A DNA stretch of 64,000 nt from Struthio camelus. Its lineage: Eukaryota > Chordata > Aves > Struthioniformes > Struthionidae. The stretch lies in NCBI RefSeq assembly GCF_040807025.1, contig NC_090942.1, positions 70,982,487-71,046,486 of the forward strand, written 5' to 3'. How positions within the stretch are numbered: the first letter of the stretch is position 1; each line of letters opens with the position of its first letter. Positions 22,248-34,181 of the stretch are shown here, piece by piece. The notes beneath the pieces were generated by a model that was given only the letters and a program-made list of their open reading frames with translations, did no database searches and was not told the DNA's origin. The translations under genes and the position numbers were made by a program.

Positions 22248-22559
22248 CGGCCGGGCCGCCCCGCCCCCAGCGCAGCGCAGCGGGAGATGGCGGGCGGCGC
22301 TGGCGCGGTGCCCGGGCCGAGGGGAAGGGGGAGTAACAGAGCTGCTCCTTCCCGCTCCCCACAGCTGCGGGCCGGTGGGTGGGCAGCGTGGGGCCGAGGC
22401 GCGGCGCAGCCCCCCCCCCATCCCGGTCCCGGCACGCGTGGCGGGACAGCTCTGCGTGGGCTCCCCTCTGCAGGCGGCACGATCCCGAAGGGGGGCGAGC
22501 TGTTCCTCGGCAGCGACTTAGGGAATGGGGAAGAGGAAGAGCATCGTTTCAGAGGCGGG

Positions 22560-24150
22560 CAGAAATTGGCTTAGGGACGTGTTTTGGAAGAGCGGTGAAT
22601 TTTTTTAAGGGGTGTCCCAGTGACCGGAACGTCCCTCTTGTCTTTTGAGAGGAGCGCAGGGCGTTGCAGAGCGAAGCCGTACCGTTGCGCAGATAGGTGG
22701 TGGGTGGCCTGCGCGTCCACGTTGCAGCCAAGAACGCGCTGTTTTGATGAAGCGGTCGCAGCACGGTGGAAAAAAACAGATTTGCCCACAGAACCCGCTA
22801 AGCGTGGGAGGCTTTGCTGCTTACTCTACTCACACCCGGAGAATTTCTTCAGGTTTTCGCTGGGTGCCTCCTCCACAGCAGATGGCCCGGTTCTTCGCGG
22901 CTCTGCATTTTTTTTTGCTCCGTTTAACTAAGGGCAATGAGATAATTGGTTTTCCTCTTCAATGTTTCCCCCTGTTTTGTGTCAGTGCCATCAGCTGTCC
23001 TCAGCAGCTGATGTGATGGGTCTCAGCTGGATCACGAAACACTTACATAACTCGGTGCTTATCTTTTGCTGTTTTGGTTCTGTTTTCCCTGAGGATTTCT
23101 TGTATGAGAGATGCCTCTACCTTTTTTCAGAGGGTTTTGGGCAAAAGCTTTGCATTTTGTTTTGCTGTTTGCTAGTGGGAGACTTTCCCCTTGTTGCTTC
23201 AAGGCGGAGCTGCTTTCAGCTATTTATCTCTCTTGAAGGCCTGGTGGGGGGGGGGGGTGCCAGATGGTGTCAGGGCCTTGGGGAGAGAAGTAGTGCCTGT
23301 GTTGCTGGGTGACACCTAGCCTGGTAAATCAAGCAACAAACTGTGTCCTTGATAAATGTGCATTTTTTTTTTTTTTTGGACAAGAAATGCCAGAAGTGTG
23401 TGTGAAGAAGGTTTTCCCCCCCCCCACCCCCCCGCTTTGCGTGTGAGGTTTTGCAGCAAGCTAGGATGCTTACTGTAGTGGTCTTTCAGGTTTGTTGTGC
23501 TGGCTTTCATTTGGTGATTGTGCTTCACTGCAAGTGGTGACCTCGGAGCTCAGCAGTGTTTGGACCTGTGATGAACATGCCCTAGAACGGTGACAGTGGG
23601 TATGTCCTTGTGAGATAAACTTCACCAGCAAGACCATGCGGTCTGCTGAAAAAGCACATAGGAGAAGTGAAGTGATGACAGAGGAGCAGGGTATGGTCAT
23701 CTCAACTGGAGGGGGGAAGCACTGTGAAGGCCTGCAGCTTTGGAGGTGCTGACACATACAAGCACAACTAAAATCAGTATTTTGATGTGGGAGTATGCAG
23801 ATTTCAAGCTCGAATCAGAGAGAAAATGGGTCACTGGGGGACCTGCCAGTGGCTGAGGGAATTTCTCTATTGCTCGGAGCCTTCCTGTCCGAAGGGGGTG
23901 TTTCTTTTGCTAAATGGTGTGCTCCAGTTCAACCTCCAGGTGCTTGTTAAGGCAGGAAGGCAGACCTCCCCCGAGGGTCTTGATTGACCCTGATTCAAAG
24001 ACCTTGGCCCTCTTGTTGCACTGAGCTCAGATTAAGCTAGGTGCATGCTTTGAGGGATCTTCAGTCTTCTGGAATGGTTCATGAGGCTTTTGTCATCCAT
24101 AGCACCATTTGGCCATTAATCTGATGTGCTGTGTGTGCTTAAAAAAGATA
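22560..24150. repeat. Segmental duplication block upstream of gene 1 (unit A)
   Basis: The block is colinear with 46360-48350 upstream of gene 2, and its first part with 32620-32995 upstream of psi2. Shared landmarks are the stretch around 22745-22830, the segment ending in the GTTGCTGGGTGACACC stretch at 23300-23320, and the GGTGCTGACACATACAAGC stretch near 23745. No gene was recognised inside. G and C runs near 23243 and 23417 differ in length from the partner copy. Confidence 0.7.
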
Positions 24151-26943
24151 TCCTAGGAGCAGCCAAATGACAAACAAAGGCACGTGGAAATGCCCCAAGC
24201 TGCCTGCACTGGCGCATTGAGCAGAAATGGCAGGGTTTCAGGAGCAAGGGTGACCGGTGTGGGAGGACACCCCGCACTGCCTCGGGCTGCCTCCAGCACG
24301 GAGTGAGCGCCCCAGTGGAGCGGCAGGGGAGGGGGACTAAGACGTGCCCTGGGCAGGAGGCGTCCCATGCCGAAGGGTTTCAGTGCTGAGGAGGCCGTGG
24401 GATCCACCTCTCTCCTGTGAACAGGGAAGCCCCGAGAGACCGTGACCTGTCCACGCTGGAGCAGGGACACTAGGAAACAGATTGGCAGGAAAGCCAGTAG
24501 GAAGAGCAGAGGAGGGGCAGGCATTATGCACGTGGCCCCGTGTGCGATGTGGTGTTGCACAGCAGTGGGAGCGGTGCACCCGTGGCATGTGTAGGGGTGA
24601 GTGCGGGCGATGCGTGAGCGGTTAGAGAAAGGGGGCACCCAAGGAGGCTGTTGCCAGGTGGGAGGGCGACTGGGAAGAGCTGAGCAGGTGCCTGCTCCAA
24701 GGCCTGACCCTGGTGGTCTTCCTGCGAGGGTCCCAGAGCATGAGCCCGGGAGCTGCAGGGCAGCTGCGAGGCACCAGGAGAGCAGTGTGCTGCTGTGCCG
24801 TGGGTACTTGGGGCTTGCCCTGTGCTCCTGCAGCTCTCCGGAGGGACCAGGCTGCTCTGCAGAGCAGAGGAGCGTATTTGTCAAAGTAACGGTTTAAAAA
24901 AAGGCGTTAACAATTGCTAAGGGCGAAAGGGAGGCCGTTGGTCAGAAGTTAGCAGCTGGTAGCACTGATTGGGCCAGGTTGAAAGGTGCACACTGTATGC
25001 TGAGCCAGCTGGGCTGCTCTGGGATAGTAAGTGAGCTTAAAGTGAGTTTATAAGTCACGGGAGGGGACCCCTGCACCTCTGCTGGGGAAACTGAGGACTC
25101 GGATGGCAAAGTAAAGCCAGAGCCCTTTCAAGCAGCCCCTGTTGCGATGGTTAAGTTGACTGGCGGAGATGGGAGCGCTGGTTCCCAGAGTGTAAGCACT
25201 CAGTGGGCTGTTACTGAGGGCCAAATTACAGAAACAGGGGTACTGGCAGCTGGTGCCCCTGAGGTGGCTGTGGCAATGCTGGGAAGCCGGAGCAGGCAGG
25301 GTACATCTTGGGAGAGCAGAGTTCTGGGGAGTTTAGGCTCTGTGCCACTTGCACAAGGGAGAAGGGCTTGGGGATGAGCTCATGGAGGGATATGCTGAGC
25401 AGTGGCCCAATCCTGCTCGTGGCCCAAGTGGAACAGCCATAGAGGGACTGGGTAGAAGGAGGTAGTTGACTGCAGTTCCTTGGACTGTTGGACTGTGTTT
25501 ACAAGCAAGTGGGAAGGGACTCTGAAAAAGCAGTGGTCACAGATGTGTAATCATAGCCCAAAAGCTTTGAGGGCTAGGCACACTTACTAATGCCCCTGTG
25601 GTATTGCCCGAGAAGCTGGTGGGTTATCCTTTTGACTGAGGAGTGACCTATATGTATCGTACTGGGGGGAGCATGCCGGAAGACACCACTGAGATTAGCA
25701 GAGTGGCCAAGGATAATGCTGAGAGACCAGTAGTGTGGGCGACCTGGGAAAAAGTGTAAGAAGGGGATGAAAATTTTCCATAGTAGTGCCCTATATGCTG
25801 GGATTTACGGATGTTCCTGAAGGAAAAGGGGGAGTTCATGACAGAGTGGGGCAGAAAACCTATCATAGATCTGGAGTTGGGAATTAAGGAATTGCAAGCA
25901 CAGGGGAAAAGACCAGAACTCAATATTACAGGATGTGGAACAAGCTTCAAGCTCCTAGTTAGGCTGTTCGGTGCATTGTTTTACTCCCCAACAGGGAAAA
26001 GCTCATGCTGTTTCAAGTGAATGTTGCTCTCCGCTCATTTTGTGTCTGGATGAAGCTCTACAGGTGCTGAACACACAAACCTCTTGGCGCCTCTAACAGG
26101 GCGATAATCTTTGCTTGTACTGGGTTAATCATTTGCTTGTATGCTAAAGTATAGTGCATAACGTGAACTGTTCCATGGTTCTTGTTGGCTTTGCAGGGAC
26201 AAGGTGTGAAGTTTGTAGTAGGCATTCAGATTATTAGGTTTTTAACCCCACTAATCTAGTTGGCAAGGGCAAGGGGTGGAGTTTGTAATGGATATATATA
26301 TTCAAACTGTTCTGAAGTTCTTGGTTGCCTTTTGCAGGGACAATGTGTGAAATTTGTAGTAAGTAGATGTTGAGATGGGTACAACGTTAGTCCTGATAAT
26401 CTTGTGTGCTGGGGAGAGGGCTGGAGTTTGCGTACACGCTCACCTTGTGATATTAGCTCAGCTTGTGATGTGTGCTGTAGTCTGGTCCGCCGGGGTGAGG
26501 GGCGAAGTTTGTGATGAGCATACGTTAAGATTGTGATGATCTTAAAGGCAGAGTTTATATAATGAATGTATGTTCCAACAGTCCTTAATACTTGTTTTGC
26601 AGAGGTGAGGGAGGGAATGTAAAAGGAAATAAATTGCAGGGTTTGAGTAGCACAAGGCTGGAGCGCTGACCCGTGTAGAAGGAGGCCATGAACTGCCAGG
26701 TACCAGTCGGAGCTGGTCCCAGCCAGCACCGGAACCAATATAAATGCACCACAACAAAGCCGTCTCACTTCTGCCTGGAGATTGTCGAGTGTTTTATGGG
26801 TTGCTTTCTTTAGGAAGCTCAGAAAGGGATTCGTGGATTGTATGCTTGTGAACAGAAAATGGAAATTTTGGAGAGAAGGTCTTAAGATGGATCTTCCCCT
26901 GAACAGAAAGGGTTTTTTTTTGATGCCTTCAGTTTTGAGAGTA
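24151..26943. other. Unit A-specific stretch, origin unknown; possibly a decayed retroelement
   Basis: Unit A has about 2.8 kb here where the gene 2 unit has about 0.7 kb, so this stretch holds inserted sequence (or unit C lost it). Short runs around 25640-25760 and 25810-25950 have a coding-like look but are cut by stop codons. An array of imperfect repeats (26170-26600) is followed by a CCAAT/TATAAA pair at 26735-26744, an arrangement seen in LTR promoters. No long terminal repeat pair, primer binding site or recognisable protein domain was identified, so the retroelement reading is a guess. Confidence 0.3.
26170..26600. repeat. Imperfect tandem repeat array of about 70-bp units
   Basis: The word GTTTGT or a close variant recurs near 26211, 26281, 26352, 26426 and 26517, in similar contexts. 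A longer unit containing TTGCAGGGACAA repeats near 26191 and 26332, about 140 bp apart. Units are diverged, so the array is old. Confidence 0.55.
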
Positions 26944-28038
26944 GGAGGTTTGGGGATTGCTTCCCTTGCACCTACTCTGCAAAAGCCCTCCTCCCCCCAC
27001 CAGGTGCACTGCAGAGCTGGGGGTTGTGTGTGTCTGTGCATATGGAGATAATGTGCCCGGCTTCAGTGTTTCTGGGATTTGTGTCTCGATATCCATCCCC
27101 ACGTGTGGGGGTCGGGTGCTGCCTTATGTGCCACCTGAGGGGGAGAGGGGGCAGGGGGCGGTGGGCACTGGCCTCCTCCAGGCTGCTCTGGGGCCTGGCT
27201 GGGCCATGCTGGCTGGTGGGGGTGAGCAGTCCCCTCCCATGAGGGCAGGGGCAGCCACTGGCCAGGTTGGGAGGACTGAGAGCCCCATCTGCAGCTGTGG
27301 GGTCAGCTGGGCCAGGCTGTGTTGGGGAGTCGGGTGGGGTGATGGGGGCTGCAGGAGAAGACTTGTTGCAGCCTGAGGAGCCATAGACCCCAAATAACAT
27401 GACCTGTCCTGACCTGGGTGCCCTGGGCTCAGGGCATTTGGCCTTGCAAGGGATCCTGCTCCCCAGGGCTGGCTGGGCTGATCCTCTCCTGGTGGACAGA
27501 GGAAGGATGTGGCCACACGCGACTGTGGTGTGTGAAACAGCTACCAGGCACCGCTGGGGACTGTGGCAGGAGCTCGGGCTGCTGCTGGCCTGTGATGACA
27601 GGGCAATGGGAGTCTCCTCTGGAGGCTGGCTGCCCTCTAGTGCTGGCAGGGAAAAGCGCCGAGTGGTTTTGCTGGTGGGAATTGCCCCAGGGAGGAGTCA
27701 CGTCCTCGAAGTATGGGTGGCCGCAGCCAACACATCTCTGCTTTGCCTCTGTTTGCAGGAGAGAGAGAGTCCATGAAATGCAGGAAGCCTGAAGAGCGAG
27801 CTGGGTCTGAGGCTAGAGCAGCCACTGGCCTGGGTCAAATGAATCACCTCTGAGTGCCACTGCCTGCCTGCTTTGCCCAGCTCTCCCTCAGCTGCCACTG
27901 GAGTTTAGAGGCTGACTGTGAGGTAGGTGCCTGCACCTGCATTGTGGACACCTAAAGTCAGAGGAGGTGAGTGTGCCTCCAGAGAGAGCCTAGCTGCTGC
28001 ATGGGACCTGGGGGCAAAGGACAAATACAGCCATTGCA
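26944..28038. repeat. Segmental duplication block (unit A) with the empty CR1 target site
   Basis: 26944-27198 is nearly identical to 49074-49328. 27660-28038 is nearly identical to 35623-36000. The joint at 27198/27199 is the uninterrupted version of the site where a CR1 element sits in the gene 2 unit (49329-50558). Several open frames occur here only because the sequence is GC-rich. Confidence 0.75.
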
Positions 28039-29133
28039 GAACAAAACAACTTGAAAATGGAAGAATGGCAAGTAAATTCTGATTTTTCATTTCATAGGTA
28101 ACATCTAGTATTTCTTTGTAGAAGCACTAAAAATACTTCTGCTCCATGCCTTGTGCCACAGTTTTTGTCTCACCTGCTGGGTTATGCATCACATTGCTTT
28201 GTTTTGGTTGCAAGAGTTTAACAACTGGGTCTGTGAAGAGCAGAATATTGCTATGCTCCATCTTTTTTGTGAAACTCATGGAAATACGTTATTTCGTAAA
28301 GCCAAATGGTATCTGAGGTGCAAGCATCCTATCTCACTCCTAGCTGTAATGCCCAGGCTAGAGCCTGGACACTCCCACCCCATTTCAAAGCAAAAGATTA
28401 GACAGGAAATGTATGAGGTTGTTTCTGCATTTGAAAGTTAGCTTTTTTGAAGTAGGGACACTTCTAATGAAACTGTGGATGCAAGCTGTGTTTTAGTGTG
28501 TTAACACTTTTCCACATAAAAACAACTTCACAACTAGCAGGAATCTAAAGCACATGTTGAAAGTGTATTGTATCAAAAAACAAACAAAAAGGTTGTGTTC
28601 TGTTGTGTTCTGACACATAGCAGTAAACTTGTCTAAAAAGTGCTCTGACCCACAAAGCATACAGCATTATTTTATTTAAGAGAGGGATAAAGAGGAAAAA
28701 CTTGCGTTTACTTTTAGAGTGGTGAAGCTACTGGCTACCTCTTTTCTCCTCAGGAATTAAATCTTTAGTTCACATTCCTCCTGTTCAGATATTTTTCCCT
28801 TCTCTCCACTGTTCACAAATGCTGACCATCATCTTTAGCCCTTTGTGTTAATGCAGGATGGAAGGCAAGTGTGAATTGGTGGTTCAGAATCTCTCTGTTT
28901 TCTCCTCACTAATTCCAACCATATTTTGGTGCAGAATTATTACAACCTACATTTTGGTCTTTAGCATGATTTTACCATTTCCTTCTTCCAAAAAAAGGAG
29001 CACTCAAATCACCAAATAATACCCTGTCTTTACTGGCAGGAGGAGGACAGATACAGTAAGAAAGCTAAATGAATAGCTCAAAGCTGGAGCGGAACAGACT
29101 TCGGGGTCTGGAGAAGGCAGGATATGACCATCT
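28039..29133. other. Intergenic, 3' flank of psi2
   Basis: No gene was recognised. The part from about 28975 to 29133 resembles the 3' untranslated regions of genes 1, 2 and 3 (near 14440-14600, 38680-38850 and 51400-51575), so it was the 3' UTR of psi2. Confidence 0.55.
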
Positions 29134-31157
29134 TCAGTATTCTGTGTTGAAAGAGTAATCCTTGTGAGTTTTGCATCCAAAGGAAATAGATACTTGTTAT
29201 GTCCGAAATAAACGCTATATAGAGCTGTACTGGGTGCCTACAGGAGCTGCCCAGGGAGGATATAGAGAGTGTAATTATAGAATGAACTACCACTTACATG
29301 CTCATTGCACAGGCTCTCCAGTTTCTGTTAAAGCTGAGAATAGTTACCATCCCCTCTTGAGCATCAACAGCAGGTTAACATCCGCATCCAAGAGGGCGGG
29401 AGCGGCTATATGCAAAGACTACAGGACTATGTATGTACCCTACCAGGGTACAGAAAATTGACAACATCCTCAGTCAACCAGTCAGATCTTGATAATTCTT
29501 CAAGAACATGCACCTACTGTCACTTGAGTCACATCTTGAGTGTTCCACAGATGTCATAGTATTATGGCATAACAGAGTTTCACTTGATGGCCTCCTCTAC
29601 ATAAAGTTAACTACAAGTTTGAAAGTGCAACAAGCAGTTGAGGATCTCCTAAGCAAAAGGTTGGAAGGAAATTTTAATCAGGCTGTAGCAGAAAGGAAAG
29701 GCTAAGAATAGAAGTAGTCAGACTGAGACATCAGCTCATTTGAAGTACATGCAATCTGTGAAAATTTGATATAAAAAAGCCTCACCTTTTGAATTCCAGG
29801 GTCTGTGGAACAACAGTAAGGCTCTGACAGCAAAGGTCAGCTCAGTCTGTAGTGTATTAATGACTCAGTGATTAAAGAGAGGAATGGAAAACAGAAACAT
29901 TTTCTCTTGCTCTGTGATTCTATAACGTGTGGAGGAAGGGCTTTCTGTCAGGCAGTGAAGTACAGGCCTCCTTCCCAGAGAGAGCCAAGTCATTGTCAGA
30001 GGAGCATACTTTGGGTTTGTGAAGAAAAGGACAGCAGTGTAGCTTATGCTTGCAATTGGGAGACCTGCCCCTAGTTCTAAGTTTGCCTCTCCCAGGACTA
30101 AAAGGGCAGAGGACACTGTGCAAGCAGCAAACTCAGAGGCAGGGATCAAGAGCCTGGCTCACGTGGCCAGAGTAAAGCTAAATGAGGAGCACTGGAGCAC
30201 ACACAGACACCTGATAGCCCTAGACTGAAGGAGCAGTAGCGCTACAAGCATGACTGGCAGTTTTGACGAGCCCTCCCAAGAGGGGAAGCCAAGGGCATTT
30301 CTGTTACTGTACCTTGAAGCCAATAGGCCAGTGCATGAGGTAGAGATCCAAGTAATGCAGCTTCAGGGCAGCAAGAGTCTTCTGGCAGGCTCCCTTCACC
30401 AGAGGTTTCTCATGGAACGTGCACCAAAGCTAGAGACAAAGAGCCAAGCCACGCTGTGACCTTCTGAGTTGAAGCTCTCAGGTGCTCTCCTGAACAGGAG
30501 AGCAGCTTTCCATCTTCTTTGGTAGCCAATGTGGAATTAGGTCATCCTATTGCTCTTCAAGTGGGGTTTGCTCTGTGAGCAGAACTGGCCCATGGTCAGT
30601 ATGTATGGTGGCCGCACACGTAATTGAATGAGTTTGTAGCAACTGAAACGCTCACCCTTTTCCATTAGTTAAGGCCTTTAAGAGCCACCTATTGCAAGGT
30701 AGATACTGGTTAAAGGGTTCTTTTCAAGGTAAAAATCAATTTCAGTGATGAGTTAAATATTGGTTTTCCTTTAAAGAAAAACTAAGCATTCCTTTTCTGA
30801 GACGTTTATTTGAGCTTATTATGTGTTTTGAACAATCCCAGGCAATCTGAGGACGTGGAGCATAACCTATGTGTATCTCTCTGTAGGATGAAGTGAAGCC
30901 AGAAGCCTTCAGCAGTACTTACCTGAACTCTGTTCTGAAATTCTTTGAATTTCCTCCTACAGACAGGTTTTAAGCAAAGCAGGTCTCCCTGTAGATCCTA
31001 TCACACCAGATCCCAACCTTACTGACAGTGAAGAGGTCCTCTCATTTCACAACGCCTTCTTTGATTTTTCTGCTTTCTACATGTAAGCACAATTGAAGTG
31101 GTGATACCCAGCATCAATAGCAGCCATCACTGAAGCTGATACTTTCCCAGCTGGGGA
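29134..31157 (-). pseudogene. Psi2: AKR1B-type pseudogene remnant (exons 2, 3, 9, 10 only)
   Basis: In gene order: exon 2 at 31018-31157 is 140 bp instead of 168, so an internal 28-bp loss shifts the frame. Exon 3 at 30313-30429 is complete at 117 bp with its acceptor and donor. Exons 4-8 are missing. Exon 9 survives only as its 3' part from 29298 to about 29355. Exon 10 at 29134-29176 still ends in a TGA in the family position, but its acceptor CAG has decayed. Exon 3 and its flanks (29773-30594) are almost identical to gene 3 and carry the same Asp103-to-His codon. No exon 1 could be found, although the gene 3 intron 1 sequence near 58886-59030 has a match at 31350-31480. It cannot encode a working enzyme. 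Confidence 0.88.
29773..30594. repeat. Psi2 copy of a near-identical 822-bp block, partner 56309-57130 in gene 3
   Basis: The offset is constant at 26536, and only scattered differences were seen (for example C/T at 30390 versus 56926 or nearby). The block contains exon 3 and parts of introns 2 and 3. On either side, psi2 and gene 3 are far more diverged. Confidence 0.85.
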
Positions 31158-34100
31158 CTGAAAAAAAAGAGAAAGCTAATATCCCAAACGAAAACCTACA
31201 GCCCTCTTCCTTTAATAAAAAAACAAAACAAAACAAAAGGGCAAACAAGTTTTAAGAGGAGTTCTTCCATGCACTGTTCTCAAGGCTATATTCATACCAA
31301 AAATGATTGGTATCATACCTTAAAGCCTGCTTCTAATCATTTCTCTATAGTCTTACTCCCATTGAGGGCTCAGCCCAAAGGCTGGATAGAGGAGAGGCCC
31401 CAACCACCAGCACAGTTTTCCAGAGCTGGACCAGGAAGAAATGAGTTTTGTGCCAGAGCTCTGCAATGCCTCTCAGGTAGGACTCCTTGTGTCCCAGTTG
31501 TCTTCCAAGAGACAGCAGTCAGCAGCTACCCAGCTGGGAGGATTTTTGTTTGGTGGATGAGGCATTGGTCTAGGCCTCAGTCCCTGCACAACAGGCACCT
31601 GCTCTCCTCCCCTCTGTGCACCCCACCTCTAAATCAAAGGGTACATTCAGCCGCTCTCTTTAGAGCGCTCAGTGGCCTGAAAGGCACACAAAAGAGCCAC
31701 CCACAAAAGAACTGTAAGAATGCCTTGTTCAGACAAGCCCAGTAAGGCTTGTTTTCAGGCATTATACAGATCGCTGCTAGATTTGGCAGTTGTATTAACA
31801 ATGATGCAAATCTCTTCACTTGAACTTCCTTGAAATGCATGAATTGGCCTTAAAAGAGGTATCTTATTACTGGGCAATTCAGAGTAACCTCACCCTGGAT
31901 TTTAGGTTATTCAGCATGAAACTGGCACTCACACCATGGACAAGTTAAGCATCTTGCCCTGCAGCAGGGCATGAGCTTTTAGCATGGGGAGGGATGAAAA
32001 GAAAGGGAAAAAGACGCAGGGCAGCCACAGGCAGGGCTGAGGGCACACAGGGACTGCACCTCAAAAGCTGTGCAGTGTCCTGGCACTGCACTTACTGGGG
32101 GCAGCCCGCTGGGGCCGATGCCCTGAGCCGGGTCGAGCTTAGCCCCGGCGGCCTCTCTACCTTCCCAGGGCAGGGTCGAGCCTGGCCGGTGCCACCACAG
32201 CTGTTCCCCCCGCCGGCAGTCCCGGCGGCGGGGGCCAGCCCCTGCACAAGAAGCTGCGCTGCTATGACCTGGGCATGCTCGGGGGCTCTCGGGTCCTCTG
32301 CGAAGGTGAGGCGAGGGCAGCTTTCACACGTCGTAACTGGAGAGGGAAAGTAGGTTGTTCTGCAGGAGTGATTTAGGAAATAGTTTAAAAAAAGCCTTTC
32401 TTCTGTAGTTTTATTCTGTCTTTGGGAGAAATTGCTTTTCATGCATTTTGGAAAAAGTGAGTTTCCAGTGAGTGTTATAACGATCAAATAGTCCCTCTGT
32501 CTTCAGGCAGGTGTAACAGGTATTTCAGAATAAAAAACACAAGTGTAAAAATAAATGATAGCTGTCCTGTAATTTCGCATTAGAAATTGCCTTTGAAATC
32601 TTTGCAGAGACAAGAATATGCTGTCTGATGAAACGCTCACAGCACAGCGGAGAAAAAAAAACAGATTTATGCACAGAATTGCTAGGTACTCCACAATGTA
32701 ATGTTAAGGCAGCCTGGGAGCCTTCACTGCTTACTCGTGTTTGGAGAACGTATTTAGGCATGTGTGTTAGCTGGCAGGGTAATGGGGCATTTTTCTCTGC
32801 ATGCTCTCCCACAGCAGGTGCCCAGACTTTCAGCAGCTCTGTAAGTTTTGCTTCACTTACCTGAGGGCAGACAGGGTAATTGGTTTTCTCTTTAATCTTT
32901 CTCCTATTTTGTGTCAGCACTATCAGCTATTCTCAGCAGGATGTGATTGCGTTCCAGTTGGATCACATAACAGTTATATAATGCAGCGCTTATCTTTTGC
33001 CTTCTTCTGGATTCCTTCGCTGTAAATCTGCTGTGAGTGTGCGCAGTTTCTTGGGATTTGGTTCAAGACCCAATAAAATCAATGGAAAACCTGTAATTAG
33101 CTTGAGCCCGTACCTCAATTCTGCTGACAGTAGTAAAAGTACGCTCTTTTGCATGTGAGGCTTCCTGCCGTCCAAATCGAGGGCTTTTCACACTGGGTAT
33201 TTGCCTTCCTACTATGTGGCTGTCTGTGCAGGAAAATAGTTGGCCACCATTGAGCAGAACTGCAGGGAAGTTTGCTGTGCTAGCTGTGGCACCGAGTGCT
33301 GACAGGCATTCTTGCTGAGTGCTGCTCATGGTGGCCTGAGGGGCAGTAGTTAAGGTTAAAGCAGGTGCAGAAGTGGTGAGCAGAGGGAATACTGCTGGGG
33401 AGGTGGACTAACGTGATGGTAGTTGGGCTCACAGTGAACAGATTTCCATGCTTGACCTCTGACTTGGCCTCACTGTTTGGAGAAGGCATGTGGAGAAGAA
33501 TAGTCCTGAGAAAGAATGTTTTCCTCTAGAGAAATCACCCAGTTTTGAACCTTCAAAATGAGGACCTACACCTTTAGTAATCCTATTTTTGATGATGAAC
33601 GCTAATATGATGTGACATGCACTTCGTGGACATTTTTCTGAAAATAACAGATTGTGCATGAACTACGATTTGCTTTCTCAAGGCAGCCTGAAGGCCAGAG
33701 AAGTGCCAGTGTGCCCCTAATCTCTCTTGTATGCCCTGGATCCTCAAGCTAATAGTGTTATGCTGGTGATTTGTTAGTATCAGGAGAGTCATGCTTTGAT
33801 TGCAGGTGTAGGAGCCCTTGGTGTAGGAACTGTCAGAATCGATCAGATTTTGTACTGGAGTGCTACAAAAGCAAGGTGGGACCATCAGAGAGATGTGAAA
33901 GCTTGGAGAGCGCTGCTGCATGGGCAGTGAGAGGGGATTTCCTATGAGGAAGAGGAGAAGACCCCTCACCTTGTTTGTCTGTATTCTTCTGAGGGTGTGT
34001 TTTTGGGGAGAGGTTTTGAAGTGTTAGCGATCCTGTGGCAAGGAGCTGGGTAGAGTGTGTGAAGACAGAAGATGAGACTTGCTGGAGAGCCCAGTTGAGA

Positions 34101-34181
34101 AATGCCGTGTGGCCGCCTTCTCATTTGGTTTTCAGATGTTTGTGTGGCATGCTCCGCAGCCTGTTCATGTTGCGCTCCCAA
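31158..34181. repeat. Upstream block of psi2 (unit B), segmental duplication
   Basis: 31350-31480 matches gene 3 intron 1. 32380-33020 matches 46130-46740 upstream of gene 2 and 22600-23070 upstream of gene 1. 33640-34181 is almost identical to 46803-47340. The stretch from about 33090 to 33636 has no partner in the gene 2 unit. The GC-rich part at 32090-32310 lies near where an exon 1 could have been, but it shows no MPxLGLGTWK coding sequence. Confidence 0.65.

Noticed and set aside
24153..24884. 243-codon open frame on the minus strand
   Set aside because: Low-complexity composition, no domain, no splice context, and no matching frame in the gene 2 unit.
32090..32310. Possible exon 1 of psi2 or an exon of another gene (GC-rich, with a GT after CTGCGAAG)
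   Set aside because: The minus strand does not encode the MPxLGLGTWK stretch and no acceptor-bounded homologous exon was recognised; only a superficial match to TACCTTCC.
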